Positions 37,839 through 44,875 of a DNA stretch of 64,000 nt are shown piece after piece; positions within the stretch are counted from its first letter, which is position 1, and every line of letters begins with the position of its first letter. Origin of the DNA: Flammeovirgaceae bacterium UBA2371 (GTDB taxonomy: Bacteria > Bacteroidota > Bacteroidia > Cytophagales > Cyclobacteriaceae); assembly GCA_002345965.1 (NCBI GenBank), contig DDTF01000048.1:48652-112651 (forward strand). The letters are read 5' to 3'. A program made the translations under genes and the position numbers. Below the pieces are notes generated by a model. The model was given only the letters and a program-made list of their open reading frames with translations. It was not told the DNA's origin and did not search any database.

Positions 37839-38678
37839 TTAAAATTTTATTACTGCCTTTTTATATTCACCCATTATATTCAGATTTCTTACCTGACGCA
37901 GGAGATACTGAATTGCATCATCATATTTTTTCCTTTTTCGCCACTCTACATCAACATGAATGGTATATTCTGATGGCCTTCCGATAATGGGAACAGATTG
38001 AATTTTAGACAAATTGATCTCATTGTTTTTGAATGTGGTCAAGGCATCTGCCAGACTGCCGACCTCATTGGATACCTCAAAAGAGAGTGAGGCTTTGTTT
38101 CCGCCAATCTGTATTCCGTTATTCTTTGCAAGAATGAGAAACCTGGTAAAATTTTTCTTATGTGTTTCAATTCGCTTTTCAAGTATGGTTAACCCGAACT
38201 TTTTGGCAGCCTGTTCATTGGCAATTGCTGCCGTGTCTGCCAGCTTTTTTTCTTTGATCTTTTTTGCAGACAACGCGGTATCATCACTCTCTCTAATTTC
38301 CACATTCGCCAATCGGTGTAGGTAATCCGAACACTGTCTGATTGCCATGGGATGGGATTCAATGGTTTTGATTGCTGAAAGAGTAACACCCGGAAGCGCC
38401 ATCAAATGCATATGAATAGGCAGGTACACCTCTCCCAAAATCGAAAAATGGTATTGTTGTAATAAAAAGTAGTTAGGGAGAATACTGCCTGCAATTGAGT
38501 TCTCAATCGCCATTACACCATAGTTGGCATCATCATTTTTCAATGACTCACACAAATCATGAAATGATAGACACGCTACAGTTTGTATGGTTTTGCCAAA
38601 ATATTGCTTAGCTGCCATTTCATGGAAACTGGAGGCTATCCCTTGTATCGCTACTTTCACTTTATCTTTTCTGTTCAT
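37839..38678 (-). CDS. pheA: Prephenate dehydratase
   Basis: Protein of 279 residues: first a catalytic PDT domain (~7-190, with MAIENSIAGSILPNY and the catalytic motif FTRF), then an ACT domain (~195-275). It converts prephenate to phenylpyruvate, the committed step to phenylalanine. Family members are inhibited by phenylalanine through GALV and ESRP motifs of the ACT domain; here they read GSLA and IQSVP, so feedback may be altered. It has no chorismate mutase domain, which is supplied by the fused DAHP synthase. It is the first structural gene after the attenuator, and translation starts 18 bp after the terminator stem. Confidence 0.92.
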   Translation of the reverse strand: MNRKDKVKVAIQGIASSFHEMAAKQYFGKTIQTVACLSFHDLCESLKNDDANYGVMAIENSIAGSILPNYFLLQQYHFSILGEVYLPIHMHLMALPGVTLSAIKTIESHPMAIRQCSDYLHRLANVEIRESDDTALSAKKIKEKKLADTAAIANEQAAKKFGLTILEKRIETHKKNFTRFLILAKNNGIQIGGNKASLSFEVSNEVGSLADALTTFKNNEINLSKIQSVPIIGRPSEYTIHVDVEWRKRKKYDDAIQYLLRQVRNLNIMGEYKKAVIKF

Positions 38679-38690
38679 TTCAAAAGTCCA

Positions 38691-38727
38691 TAAAAACAGA
38701 AAGTCCCGGTGGTTCCGGGACTTTCTG
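38691..38727 (-). terminator. Attenuator terminator ahead of pheA
   Basis: A perfect 13-bp stem (CAGAAAGTCCCGG / CCGGGACTTTCTG) with a five-base loop is followed by five T residues. It stands directly upstream of pheA and 24 bp after the leader peptide stop, as expected for an intrinsic attenuator. Its 5' arm can pair alternatively with the antiterminator element inside the leader. Confidence 0.9.
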
Positions 38728-38780
38728 AGTGTGTTCTCTATGTTTATTTATTTAACAAAGCGATTCTCGATCAAGTCCCG
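38715..38780 (-). promoter_or_regulatory. Antiterminator of the pheA attenuator
   Basis: CGGGACTT at 38780-38773 lies in leader codons 17-19 and equals the 3' arm of the terminator. It can therefore pair with AAGTCCCG of the terminator 5' arm (8 bp) and prevent the terminator. A second pairing, AAGCGATT (38820-38813, covering the first control codon) with AATCGCTT (38765-38758), is perfect over 8 bp and would enclose this element when no ribosome is stalled upstream. Confidence 0.75.
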
Positions 38781-38829
38781 TGTGGGTTTGATAGTTAAAA
38801 TAGTAAAAGTAAAATCGCTTGTTGTTCAC
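38752..38829 (-). CDS. Phe/Tyr attenuator leader peptide of 25 residues
   Basis: A short frame starts at GTG (the nearest in-frame stop is three codons upstream) and stops at 38752. Residues 6-13 read FYFYYFNY: seven of eight are Phe or Tyr, while the peptide is otherwise polar (start MNNKR, end LDRESLC). The purine-rich AGAG 6-7 bases upstream is the only weak ribosome-site hint. It is not a functional protein but a sensor: ribosome pausing at these codons, when charged Phe or Tyr tRNA is short, should favour the antiterminator. It lies 74 bp ahead of pheA in an operon that makes exactly these two amino acids. Confidence 0.85.
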   Translation of the reverse strand: MNNKRFYFYYFNYQTHTGLDRESLC

Positions 38830-38961
38830 GTATCTCTAATTGAGCTGCTAAGAAAACGAATTATTTACATAGTGCAACGTCTCCATTAGTTTTTTTTTGA
38901 ATTTTAACTACCCTAACTACCGTTCGCAATGATTCAAAGCCCTTAAAAGTCTGAAAAATTG

Positions 38962-38969
38962 TACATTTG
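38962..38969 (+). promoter_or_regulatory. Candidate -7 element for the 150-residue lipoprotein
   Basis: TACATTTG matches TAnnTTTG exactly, 53 bp ahead of the start codon at 39022. No clear TTTG occurs 19-21 bp upstream. This region also carries the pheA leader promoter on the opposite strand, for which no convincing match was found. Confidence 0.4.
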
Positions 38970-39021
38970 GTGTCAAAATAAAAGGATTGCCACAGGCATC
39001 AGCATCAAAAAATAATTACAC

Positions 39022-39474
39022 ATGAAACAGACATACAAACTCTTCATCTTACTAATGGTAGTACTCGCTGCATGCGGAAAACCCGGAACTCAAAGCGGAA
39101 ATGATGATAATACTGAAGGGATGGAAAGCAATCCTAATCAGGCACTATACGATCAAGTAATGAACGTTCACGATGAAGTGATGCCAAAAATGGAGGACAT
39201 CTACAAAATAAAATCCCAACTACAAGAAAAAATTGCAAACTCTCCCGACCTGGTTAAGGAAAGAAAAGAATCTCTTGAAGCCATGATTTTAAACCTGGAT
39301 TCAGCGAGTAATGCGATGATGGATTGGATGCACCAGTTTGATCCTCTTCCTGATACCATTGATGAAGAACAGGCACGCGCATACCTGGAGTCTCAAATGG
39401 AGAAAATTAAAGCCGTAAAAGAGAAAATGAATACTGCGCTAGAGCAAGCAAAAGAAGAAGCTATAAAGAACTAG
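39022..39474 (+). CDS. Helical lipoprotein, function unknown
   Basis: Protein of 150 residues with a lipoprotein signal (VVLAAC, then GKPGTQSG). After a short polar linker the chain is almost entirely charged helix (NVHDEVMPKMEDIYKIKSQL; EKIKAVKEKMNTALEQAKEE) and probably forms a coiled coil. Similar small helical lipoproteins are frequent in Bacteroidota genomes but no role is known. It is convergent with the SET-domain gene, with only 5 bp between stop codons, and its terminator lies inside that gene. Confidence 0.65.
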   Translation: MKQTYKLFILLMVVLAACGKPGTQSGNDDNTEGMESNPNQALYDQVMNVHDEVMPKMEDIYKIKSQLQEKIANSPDLVKERKESLEAMILNLDSASNAMMDWMHQFDPLPDTIDEEQARAYLESQMEKIKAVKEKMNTALEQAKEEAIKN

Positions 39475-39479
39475 TCGTT

Positions 39480-39965
39480 CTATTTCATACGCTTAGTTGC
39501 CTTGTGATGAGGCAACTTTGCTTTTTTACCATTCTCCTTTTCCAGCTCCTTATCAATCTTCAAATTTTCACGCACTACTTTCCAGTAGTCTGAACCATAT
39601 TCAACAAAAATTTCCGATTTGGCCGGAATATCCTTGATGGCTTCTATGAAACACTTTTTGCCATCAATAACGTATTCTGAGTTGGTTTTTATTCCTTTTA
39701 TCCTTGCCAGGCCTTTAGCATCATTGGCATATCGACCCAAAGCTTTTTTATAGTTCCAGGCATCAATACACCGCTTGCTACTGATATAAAATACATAGCC
39801 GTTACGATCGTCAGCAAGCTTCTTAACTTCTTTCCATGTCAAGATCTCACCTTTGTACTCAACAATCCTTGTCCCCTTCTTAATTTTCTTTTTGGTAAAT
39901 AGTCCTTTCCCGGCTCCTGGTAAGGTAGATTTCTTGGTATATAATTGCTTTTCCAATAATGCCAT
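39480..39965 (-). CDS. SET-domain methyltransferase-like protein
   Basis: Protein of 161 residues whose whole length is a SET fold. The N-terminal strand LPGAGKGLFTKKKIKKGTRI, the motif GRYANDAKG (equivalent to the SAM-binding RFxNHS region) and FVEYGSDYW (the tyrosine-bearing EEL-DY end) are visible. Eukaryotic members methylate lysines of histones; bacterial ones are less known and may modify proteins such as histone-like factors or ribosomal proteins. The very basic C-terminus (residues ~140-161, many Lys) could help binding to acidic partners or nucleic acid. No neighbour suggests a substrate. Confidence 0.8.
   Translation of the reverse strand: MALLEKQLYTKKSTLPGAGKGLFTKKKIKKGTRIVEYKGEILTWKEVKKLADDRNGYVFYISSKRCIDAWNYKKALGRYANDAKGLARIKGIKTNSEYVIDGKKCFIEAIKDIPAKSEIFVEYGSDYWKVVRENLKIDKELEKENGKKAKLPHHKATKRMK
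39495..39527 (+). terminator. Rho-independent terminator inside the opposite gene
   Basis: AGTTGCCT / AGGCAACT forms a perfect 8-bp stem with a 7-base loop, followed by TTGCTTTTTT. It serves the plus-strand lipoprotein and lies within the last codons of the minus-strand SET-domain gene. Confidence 0.65.
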
Positions 39966-40070
39966 GGCGATGAGTACTGTTAGTAAAATTCGCGCGCAAG
40001 ATGCAAAAAAATACCCCTATGTAAAAGAATACATAGAGGTATTGGCAATATGAATTGTCTTAATGAGTTC

Positions 40071-40805
40071 TCAATTGGTCTTTCGCATATATACATTCCC
40101 GTATTTTGATTCGAGATCGTAACGGGGGCCAACCCCGGGTTTGACAAAGACTACATTATAAAAATCCTTTTGACCCGAATTCTCGGTGACAATTCTCCCA
40201 TCCAAATTGGAGAAGATTTCACCATAGTTGGTTTTAGCGTATAACTCACCCACTTCTTTTTCATTCAAAGAAACATCTACACCGCCATATTTGGCAACTA
40301 CCTTAAGTGGCCCATAAAACTCTTTAATTTCAACCATTCCATATACTGATGTTATGGATGTTTCCATATTTCTGGGAACCTGAATTTCAAGTATCACATC
40401 AATATCTAGCCCTTCTGAAATTCTATCAAAAGTTCTTCCATTTTCAGCCCTATATCTTTTATACTCCTCTTTAGATTTAAATGACACTTTCTTTGCACCG
40501 TCTACTATTGTAATACTGCGTGGAAGATCATCGAAGTCCTTGATTTTATTTTTGACAGTTAATACATTACCAATGCTCTCCATCAGTATTTCAAATGCAT
40601 CGTCATTTTCTCCATGATTGATACTCACCTCTCCTTTTATTGAGACTTCATTCTTATCCCATGTACTTACTTTAATTAGTTCAGGATAATCAAAATTCAT
40701 TACAATTTTTTGATTTGCATTAATTGAGATTGACTTATTGATTTTTGTTTGTGCAAAAAGCCCGGAAGTAACCAATGCAAACCCTAGAACGAATACTTTT
40801 TTCAT
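40071..40805 (-). CDS. Secreted DUF4097-like beta-repeat protein 3
   Basis: Protein of 244 residues beginning at ATG 40805 (MKKVFVLGFALVTSGLFAQ), which is 25 bp after the preceding stop; an earlier frame start at 40859 would overlap that gene and is not used. After the signal peptide come short strands with regular glycine and aromatic positions (MVEIKEFYGPLKVVAKYGGVDVSL), as in DUF4097/DUF4098-type beta-solenoids. It is the third and most divergent of a tandem trio. Such proteins accompany sigma/anti-sigma pairs in Bacteroidota, with unknown function on the cell envelope. Confidence 0.75.
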   Translation of the reverse strand: MKKVFVLGFALVTSGLFAQTKINKSISINANQKIVMNFDYPELIKVSTWDKNEVSIKGEVSINHGENDDAFEILMESIGNVLTVKNKIKDFDDLPRSITIVDGAKKVSFKSKEEYKRYRAENGRTFDRISEGLDIDVILEIQVPRNMETSITSVYGMVEIKEFYGPLKVVAKYGGVDVSLNEKEVGELYAKTNYGEIFSNLDGRIVTENSGQKDFYNVVFVKPGVGPRYDLESKYGNVYMRKTN

Positions 40806-40830
40806 AATACTTATTGACGCTAGTGTTCTA

Positions 40831-41595
40831 TTACTTTTTGCGTAAGTAGATATTGTCATGCGTGGACGATAGGTTTACAGTTATTCCACCCCCATTTATT
40901 TTTGCAACCATTTTGTCGCTGTACTTAACCATATCTCCTGATCTCTCAAGTTCTAATTTAAAAGCCGGGTCTATAAAGATCTCGCCCCAGCTGGTATTCA
41001 ACTTTAAATTCGCCTTTGTATCGCCAGGTATCGCCACGTCTACGTGACCATGTGTAGATGAAAGAAAAACTTCATTTTTTAACAAACCGGTAAATGTAGC
41101 GTCTATATCACCATGTACAGTTCTTATTTTCATTGGACCAGAGACATTCTCCAATCTTACGTCATTGTGTACAGTAGAAATATCCAGTTCACCTTCTACA
41201 TTTTTAATTTCTATGTCACTGCCATAAGGTGAGCTATGAGAGTAGGTTACATTTATTCCTTGTGGTACACGGATCAAAACATTGGGACCATCCATCTTTT
41301 TCAATTGTCTTACCTCTACTACGCCATTGATTTCAAGAACAGACAAACCTAATCCCGTGTTATCCTCCAATCCTAAACTACTAACGGCTCGCAAACCTTT
41401 TGCTCGGTCATCCCTGTCATTGCTATAGCTGCTTGACGTAAAGGTGATTTCCTTTCCTGTATATCCCTCAATCTTCACATTGTTCACCTCGACAATATTC
41501 AGTTTTCCACTACTCTTCGATACCTTAAACTCCTGTGCTTTCAGTGCAGTGGTCATCATTGCAACCAACAGCATTACTATATAGGCTCTTTTCAT
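40831..41595 (-). CDS. Secreted DUF4097-like beta-repeat protein 2
   Basis: Protein of 254 residues with a signal peptide (MKRAYIVMLLVAMMTTALKA, then QEFKV). It is clearly paralogous to the next gene upstream: both contain KSSG or QNTG-type starts, then a shared segment (IEGYTGKEITFTSS versus VEGYSGNEIIFTSM), RAVSSLGLEDNTGLG versus RAINGLGIEDNTGLG, and later HDNIYLRKK versus YGKIYLRKK at the C-terminus. The central part has VHNDVRLENVSGPMKIRTVHG strands typical of DUF4097 beta-solenoids. It lies 12 bp after its paralogue, so it is in the same operon. Confidence 0.78.
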   Translation of the reverse strand: MKRAYIVMLLVAMMTTALKAQEFKVSKSSGKLNIVEVNNVKIEGYTGKEITFTSSSYSNDRDDRAKGLRAVSSLGLEDNTGLGLSVLEINGVVEVRQLKKMDGPNVLIRVPQGINVTYSHSSPYGSDIEIKNVEGELDISTVHNDVRLENVSGPMKIRTVHGDIDATFTGLLKNEVFLSSTHGHVDVAIPGDTKANLKLNTSWGEIFIDPAFKLELERSGDMVKYSDKMVAKINGGGITVNLSSTHDNIYLRKK

Positions 41596-41607
41596 TTTGT
41601 GCTTTTT

Positions 41608-42366
41608 TTAATTTTTTTTCCTTAAATATATTTTTCCATAATTACTACTCAAGTCCATGTTCAAGTCTCCACCTCCGCCCAGCTTTCCCTGAATGCGACC
41701 ACTGTTGTTGTCCATACCCTCACGATTGACTTCCAATTTTAAATCAGGCGATACCAATATCTCACCATACGATGAACTCAATCTTAAATTGGCCCTTGTT
41801 TCAACTGGCAGGCTCACATCTACGTAACCATAAACCGACACAACTGAAACAGGACTTTTGATAGAGTTGGCAAATTTCGCTTCCACATGACCATAGATTG
41901 TTTTAACTATCATGGGCCCGGTAACATTTTCCATTTCAATGCTATTGTACCTTGCAGATACCTCTATTTCATTTTCCATATTCCTTAACTTGACGACACC
42001 TCCATACTGCGATTCATATTGAAATGAAACGATTACTCCCTTTGGTACCTTAATTTTTATTTCTGGCGCCTCAACTTTTTTTAATTGCTTAACAATTACG
42101 GTGTTTGCATTTCTGGTCACATTTACTCCCAGGCCTGTGTTGTCTTCAATACCAAGTCCATTGATTGCTCTAAGTCCTTCTGCGCGAGTATCCTTTGAAG
42201 TGTTCTCGTACATGGATGTGAAAATGATCTCATTTCCGCTGTATCCCTCCACAATTACTTTTCCCAACTGAATTTCTAAACGACCAGTATTTTGTGCTAC
42301 TTTATATTCCTGTGCTTTGGTAAAGCATGGAATCAAAACAATCGCAACAATTAATAATTTTTTCAT
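41608..42366 (-). CDS. Secreted DUF4097-like beta-repeat protein 1
   Basis: Protein of 252 residues with a signal peptide (MKKLLIVAIVLIPCFTKA). The mature chain is a regular series of strands separated by ~20 residues with YGxVxV turns (SQYGGVVKLRNMENEIEV; IYGHVEAKFAN; VYGYVDVSLPVE; SYGEILVSPDL), consistent with a parallel beta-solenoid of the DUF4097 type. It follows the anti-sigma gene by 43 bp and is preceded by a promoter-like motif also found upstream of the sigma gene. Its role is unknown; a cell-surface or periplasmic structural part is likely. Confidence 0.8.
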   Translation of the reverse strand: MKKLLIVAIVLIPCFTKAQEYKVAQNTGRLEIQLGKVIVEGYSGNEIIFTSMYENTSKDTRAEGLRAINGLGIEDNTGLGVNVTRNANTVIVKQLKKVEAPEIKIKVPKGVIVSFQYESQYGGVVKLRNMENEIEVSARYNSIEMENVTGPMIVKTIYGHVEAKFANSIKSPVSVVSVYGYVDVSLPVETRANLRLSSSYGEILVSPDLKLEVNREGMDNNSGRIQGKLGGGGDLNMDLSSNYGKIYLRKKN

Positions 42367-42382
42367 TTTCCTTTTATTTCGA

Positions 42383-42409
42383 TTTACCTGCTAATCACCA
42401 AATGGTTAC
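42383..42409 (-). promoter_or_regulatory. ECF-type promoter candidate ahead of the DUF4097 trio
   Basis: On the minus strand GTAACC (42409-42404), 15 bp, then GGTAAA (42388-42383). The same two blocks with the same spacing occur ahead of the sigma gene, and the spacer bases are also largely shared (TTT, GTGAT). The start codon at 42366 would be about 10 bases after the transcript start. Confidence 0.6.
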
Positions 42410-43183
42410 TTAAGAAAGTTTTAATAATCCTGTATAGGCTTCGTCTTTCACAGCCTTCATGGCTTTATCATCTTCAATTATCCTTTCCAAATCATTTATC
42501 ACTCCCTTCTCTTTGATACTGACTAGCAATTGAATCAAAGCGATTTGAACCATCGGGTCGTCTTGATTAGCCAATGATGACACCAATATTTTTTTAATGT
42601 ATTCCTCATGGGTAAATTGACCAAGTGCCTCCAATGCTGCCAGTCGTACATTGGTATTTGGATCAGTCATCATTGCGTTTGCCAACGCTTTCACTATTTC
42701 ATCATCTGGCTTACTTATATTGAGCGCTACATTAACGCCACGCATGCGCTGACTGGCAGACTGATCATTATTGAGCATGGCCATCATCATCTGCTTGGTT
42801 TCCATCATTTCCTTACGCAAAGCAGCCAACTCCTTCTGGTGTTGATTATTTTGATTGAGCCAATAACCGCCCGCTAAACCAAGCATCACCAGCGCAATTG
42901 CAGCTGCCGCTCTATAAATAACCGGTCTCAGGAAAAAGGTTTTGGATCGTGTCTGAGATGCCATCACTTTACTGAGATTGTGCTCAAATACCTTTGAATG
43001 ACCTGGAGATAGATCAAAACTCTCTGTTTTGTCCAACGCCTCCATTACCAACTTAAGTTCTAAATAAAGTTGGTTTGCCTTTTTGTCCTCTGCCAATAGC
43101 TTTGTTACTTCATTCATATCAGCCTCAGGCAGAACCCCATCAATGTAATCAATCAGTAGGCTTTCCATTTTTTCATTTTCCAT
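42410..43183 (-). CDS. Anti-sigma factor with HEAT-like repeats
   Basis: Protein of 257 residues. The N-terminal ~60 residues resemble an anti-sigma helical domain (ESLLIDYIDGVLPEADMNEVTKLLAEDKKA) but lack the zinc-binding His-Cys pattern. A single membrane segment spans ~88-109 (RAAAAIALVMLGLAGGYWL). The C-terminal part (~150-257) contains HEAT-like helical pairs (DPNTNVRLAALEALGQF, DDPMVQIALIQLLVSI). The gene starts 2 bp after the sigma-factor gene. The layout suggests an inner-membrane anti-sigma factor whose periplasmic HEAT part senses a signal and releases the sigma factor. Binding is inferred from synteny. Confidence 0.8.
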   Translation of the reverse strand: MENEKMESLLIDYIDGVLPEADMNEVTKLLAEDKKANQLYLELKLVMEALDKTESFDLSPGHSKVFEHNLSKVMASQTRSKTFFLRPVIYRAAAAIALVMLGLAGGYWLNQNNQHQKELAALRKEMMETKQMMMAMLNNDQSASQRMRGVNVALNISKPDDEIVKALANAMMTDPNTNVRLAALEALGQFTHEEYIKKILVSSLANQDDPMVQIALIQLLVSIKEKGVINDLERIIEDDKAMKAVKDEAYTGLLKLS

Positions 43184-43185
43184 AG

Positions 43186-43725
43186 CTATAGTTGTTCCAG
43201 TTGGAAATAGTGTTCTCTTAGTTTACCAATTGCTCTGTGAACTTTCACCTTGATATTCGCAACACTGGTGTTCATCATCAAAGCTACCTCTTCATATTTC
43301 ATGTGCTGGTAGCGGGTAAGTACGAGTAGTTCGCGTTGATCATCACTCAGCAAAGCCAACGAGCGATTCAATAATTCCTCTTTCTCTTCTTGTTCCATTT
43401 CTTCGTGAGCGGATGAGGCCTTGTTACCAAGTTGTTGCACATCCACAAACTGATTGAACTTATTTTTATGCGCCTGATAATAATCAGAAAACGCATTTCG
43501 GGCCATTTGATAAATCCATGATTGAAATCGCATACCCTCCTTGTAGGATTGCCGGTATTTCAATAGGCGCAAAAAAACATTTTGCATCAAGTCTTCACCC
43601 TGCTCACGATCCAAGGTCATACGAGCAAGAAAATTAAATATTCGCTGGTGGTAGCGTGCGTAAAGAATGGAGGCCTGCTCCAGATCACCGTTTTTAACGG
43701 CCTCCATAATCTGCTCGTCTGTCAT
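43186..43725 (-). CDS. ECF sigma-70 factor
   Basis: Protein of 179 residues from ATG at 43725 (the TTG at 43746 would add seven residues). Region 2 is seen as LYARYHQRIFNFLARMTLDREQGEDLMQ, with the DNA-melting part FQSWIYQMARNAFSDYYQ. Region 4 has the helix-turn-helix YEEVALMMNTSVANIKVKVHRAIGKL. It directs RNA polymerase to a specific promoter set. The nearby anti-sigma and DUF4097 genes are likely targets, since the sigma and the first DUF4097 gene share an identical-spacing promoter-like motif. Translation of sigma and anti-sigma is nearly coupled. Confidence 0.9.
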   Translation of the reverse strand: MTDEQIMEAVKNGDLEQASILYARYHQRIFNFLARMTLDREQGEDLMQNVFLRLLKYRQSYKEGMRFQSWIYQMARNAFSDYYQAHKNKFNQFVDVQQLGNKASSAHEEMEQEEKEELLNRSLALLSDDQRELLVLTRYQHMKYEEVALMMNTSVANIKVKVHRAIGKLREHYFQLEQL

Positions 43726-43757
43726 CAAGTCGTTGATTCCTGTCAATTTTCGTGTTA

Positions 43758-43784
43758 GTTACCGGGTGATCACTAAAAGGTTAC
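43758..43784 (-). promoter_or_regulatory. ECF-type promoter candidate ahead of the sigma gene
   Basis: On the minus strand GTAACC (43784-43779), 15 bp, then GGTAAC (43763-43758). The pair is shared with the region ahead of the DUF4097 trio (42383-42409). It gives a 5' leader of about 25 bases when translation starts at 43725, and would allow the sigma factor to drive its own gene. Confidence 0.6.
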
Positions 43785-43883
43785 AAAAAGAAATTTAATT
43801 GGAATTCTCCTTTTTTGAGCTCAGGTACGATTACAATTCCACTTAATGTCATAATTGCTCATATTTGGCACTTTTTGACCTCC

Positions 43884-44795
43884 ATGACCAATCGCCAAAT
43901 CCAGCCCGGATATCTTCTTGCCCTTCTGGCAACCATTATCTGGTCTGGTAATTTTATTGTAGCCCGCGACCTCAATACCATATATACACCTGTTACTATC
44001 TCCTTTTTCCGGTGGTTTGTAGCAACGATAGTTATCCTACCCATTGCAATACCGAGTCTAAAAAGAGATTTCAAATTAATACTGAAACAGTGGCGACTGA
44101 TGTTGGTACTTTCGTTTCTGGGAATTACGGTATTTAATACACTGATTTACCTGGCTGCCCATAGCACATCGGCACTCAACTTATCCTTATTTGCTATTAC
44201 GGCTCCACTCTACGTGGTTATTCTCAATAAACTTATTTTTAAGGAATCACTATCCGCAAAACAAATAGTTGGATTTTTGATACTCCTTACTGGGCTGCTC
44301 ACCTTGTTATCAAAGGGCAACCCTTTTGCTTTGTTAAATCTTGAGTTTAACACAGGAGATTTATTAATGGCTGGTGCGGCAAGCATCTTTGCTGTATACT
44401 CTGTGCTGGTAAAAAAGAAAAATCCAGCCATTGGTAATCTTTCTTTTGTTTCCATCACCTTTCTTTTGGGTATCCTGATGCTGGTTCCTTTTTTCGTAGG
44501 AGAGCAGTTGCAGGCAGCGTCTTCACTTCATTTTACCCAAAAAAATATTTGGCAATTCATATTTATAGGCGTGGGGCCTTCTGTTATTTCGTATTACCTG
44601 TGGAACAAAGCGATTGTCGGAATTGGATCAACCAAAGCCGCAACAATTTATAATACCCTGCCCATCTTTAGTGCATTATTCGCAGCCATAATACTGGATG
44701 AGAAAATTTTACTTATCCAGGTGATAAGCTCTATTATAATAGTGGGAGGCGTCTTGCTTGTTTTACTTGGTAGGACGAGTAAAGGCGTGTTGTAA
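43884..44795 (+). CDS. EamA/DMT-family exporter
   Basis: Protein of 303 residues from the ATG at 43884 (MTNRQIQPGYLLALLATIIW); longer frames upstream add an unlikely N-terminus. About ten hydrophobic segments are arranged as two EamA repeats of the drug/metabolite transporter superfamily (IWSGNFIVARDL; KAATIYNTLPIFSALFAAIILDEKI near the C-terminus). It likely exports small metabolites or toxic compounds out of the cytoplasm. The substrate is unknown. It is transcribed away from the sigma operon and ends just before a terminator that serves the opposite gene. Confidence 0.85.
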   Translation: MTNRQIQPGYLLALLATIIWSGNFIVARDLNTIYTPVTISFFRWFVATIVILPIAIPSLKRDFKLILKQWRLMLVLSFLGITVFNTLIYLAAHSTSALNLSLFAITAPLYVVILNKLIFKESLSAKQIVGFLILLTGLLTLLSKGNPFALLNLEFNTGDLLMAGAASIFAVYSVLVKKKNPAIGNLSFVSITFLLGILMLVPFFVGEQLQAASSLHFTQKNIWQFIFIGVGPSVISYYLWNKAIVGIGSTKAATIYNTLPIFSALFAAIILDEKILLIQVISSIIIVGGVLLVLLGRTSKGVL

Positions 44796-44796
44796 T

Positions 44797-44830
44797 AAAA
44801 AAAAACAGGCAGTCTTTTCAGAACTGCCTG
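44797..44830 (-). terminator. Rho-independent terminator of the peroxiredoxin gene
   Basis: CAGGCAGT / ACTGCCTG is a perfect 8-bp stem. On the minus strand it is followed by nine T residues, so it ends the peroxiredoxin transcript. On the plus strand only a weak tail follows. Confidence 0.75.
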
Positions 44831-44875
44831 CTAACCCCAACATCTCTTTCCAACAATTAAATCTTGATTACTTAT

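Noticed and set aside
40806..40859. Longer N-terminus of DUF4097-like protein 3
   Set aside because: It would overlap the preceding gene and hide a normal signal peptide; ATG at 40805 gives a proper start.
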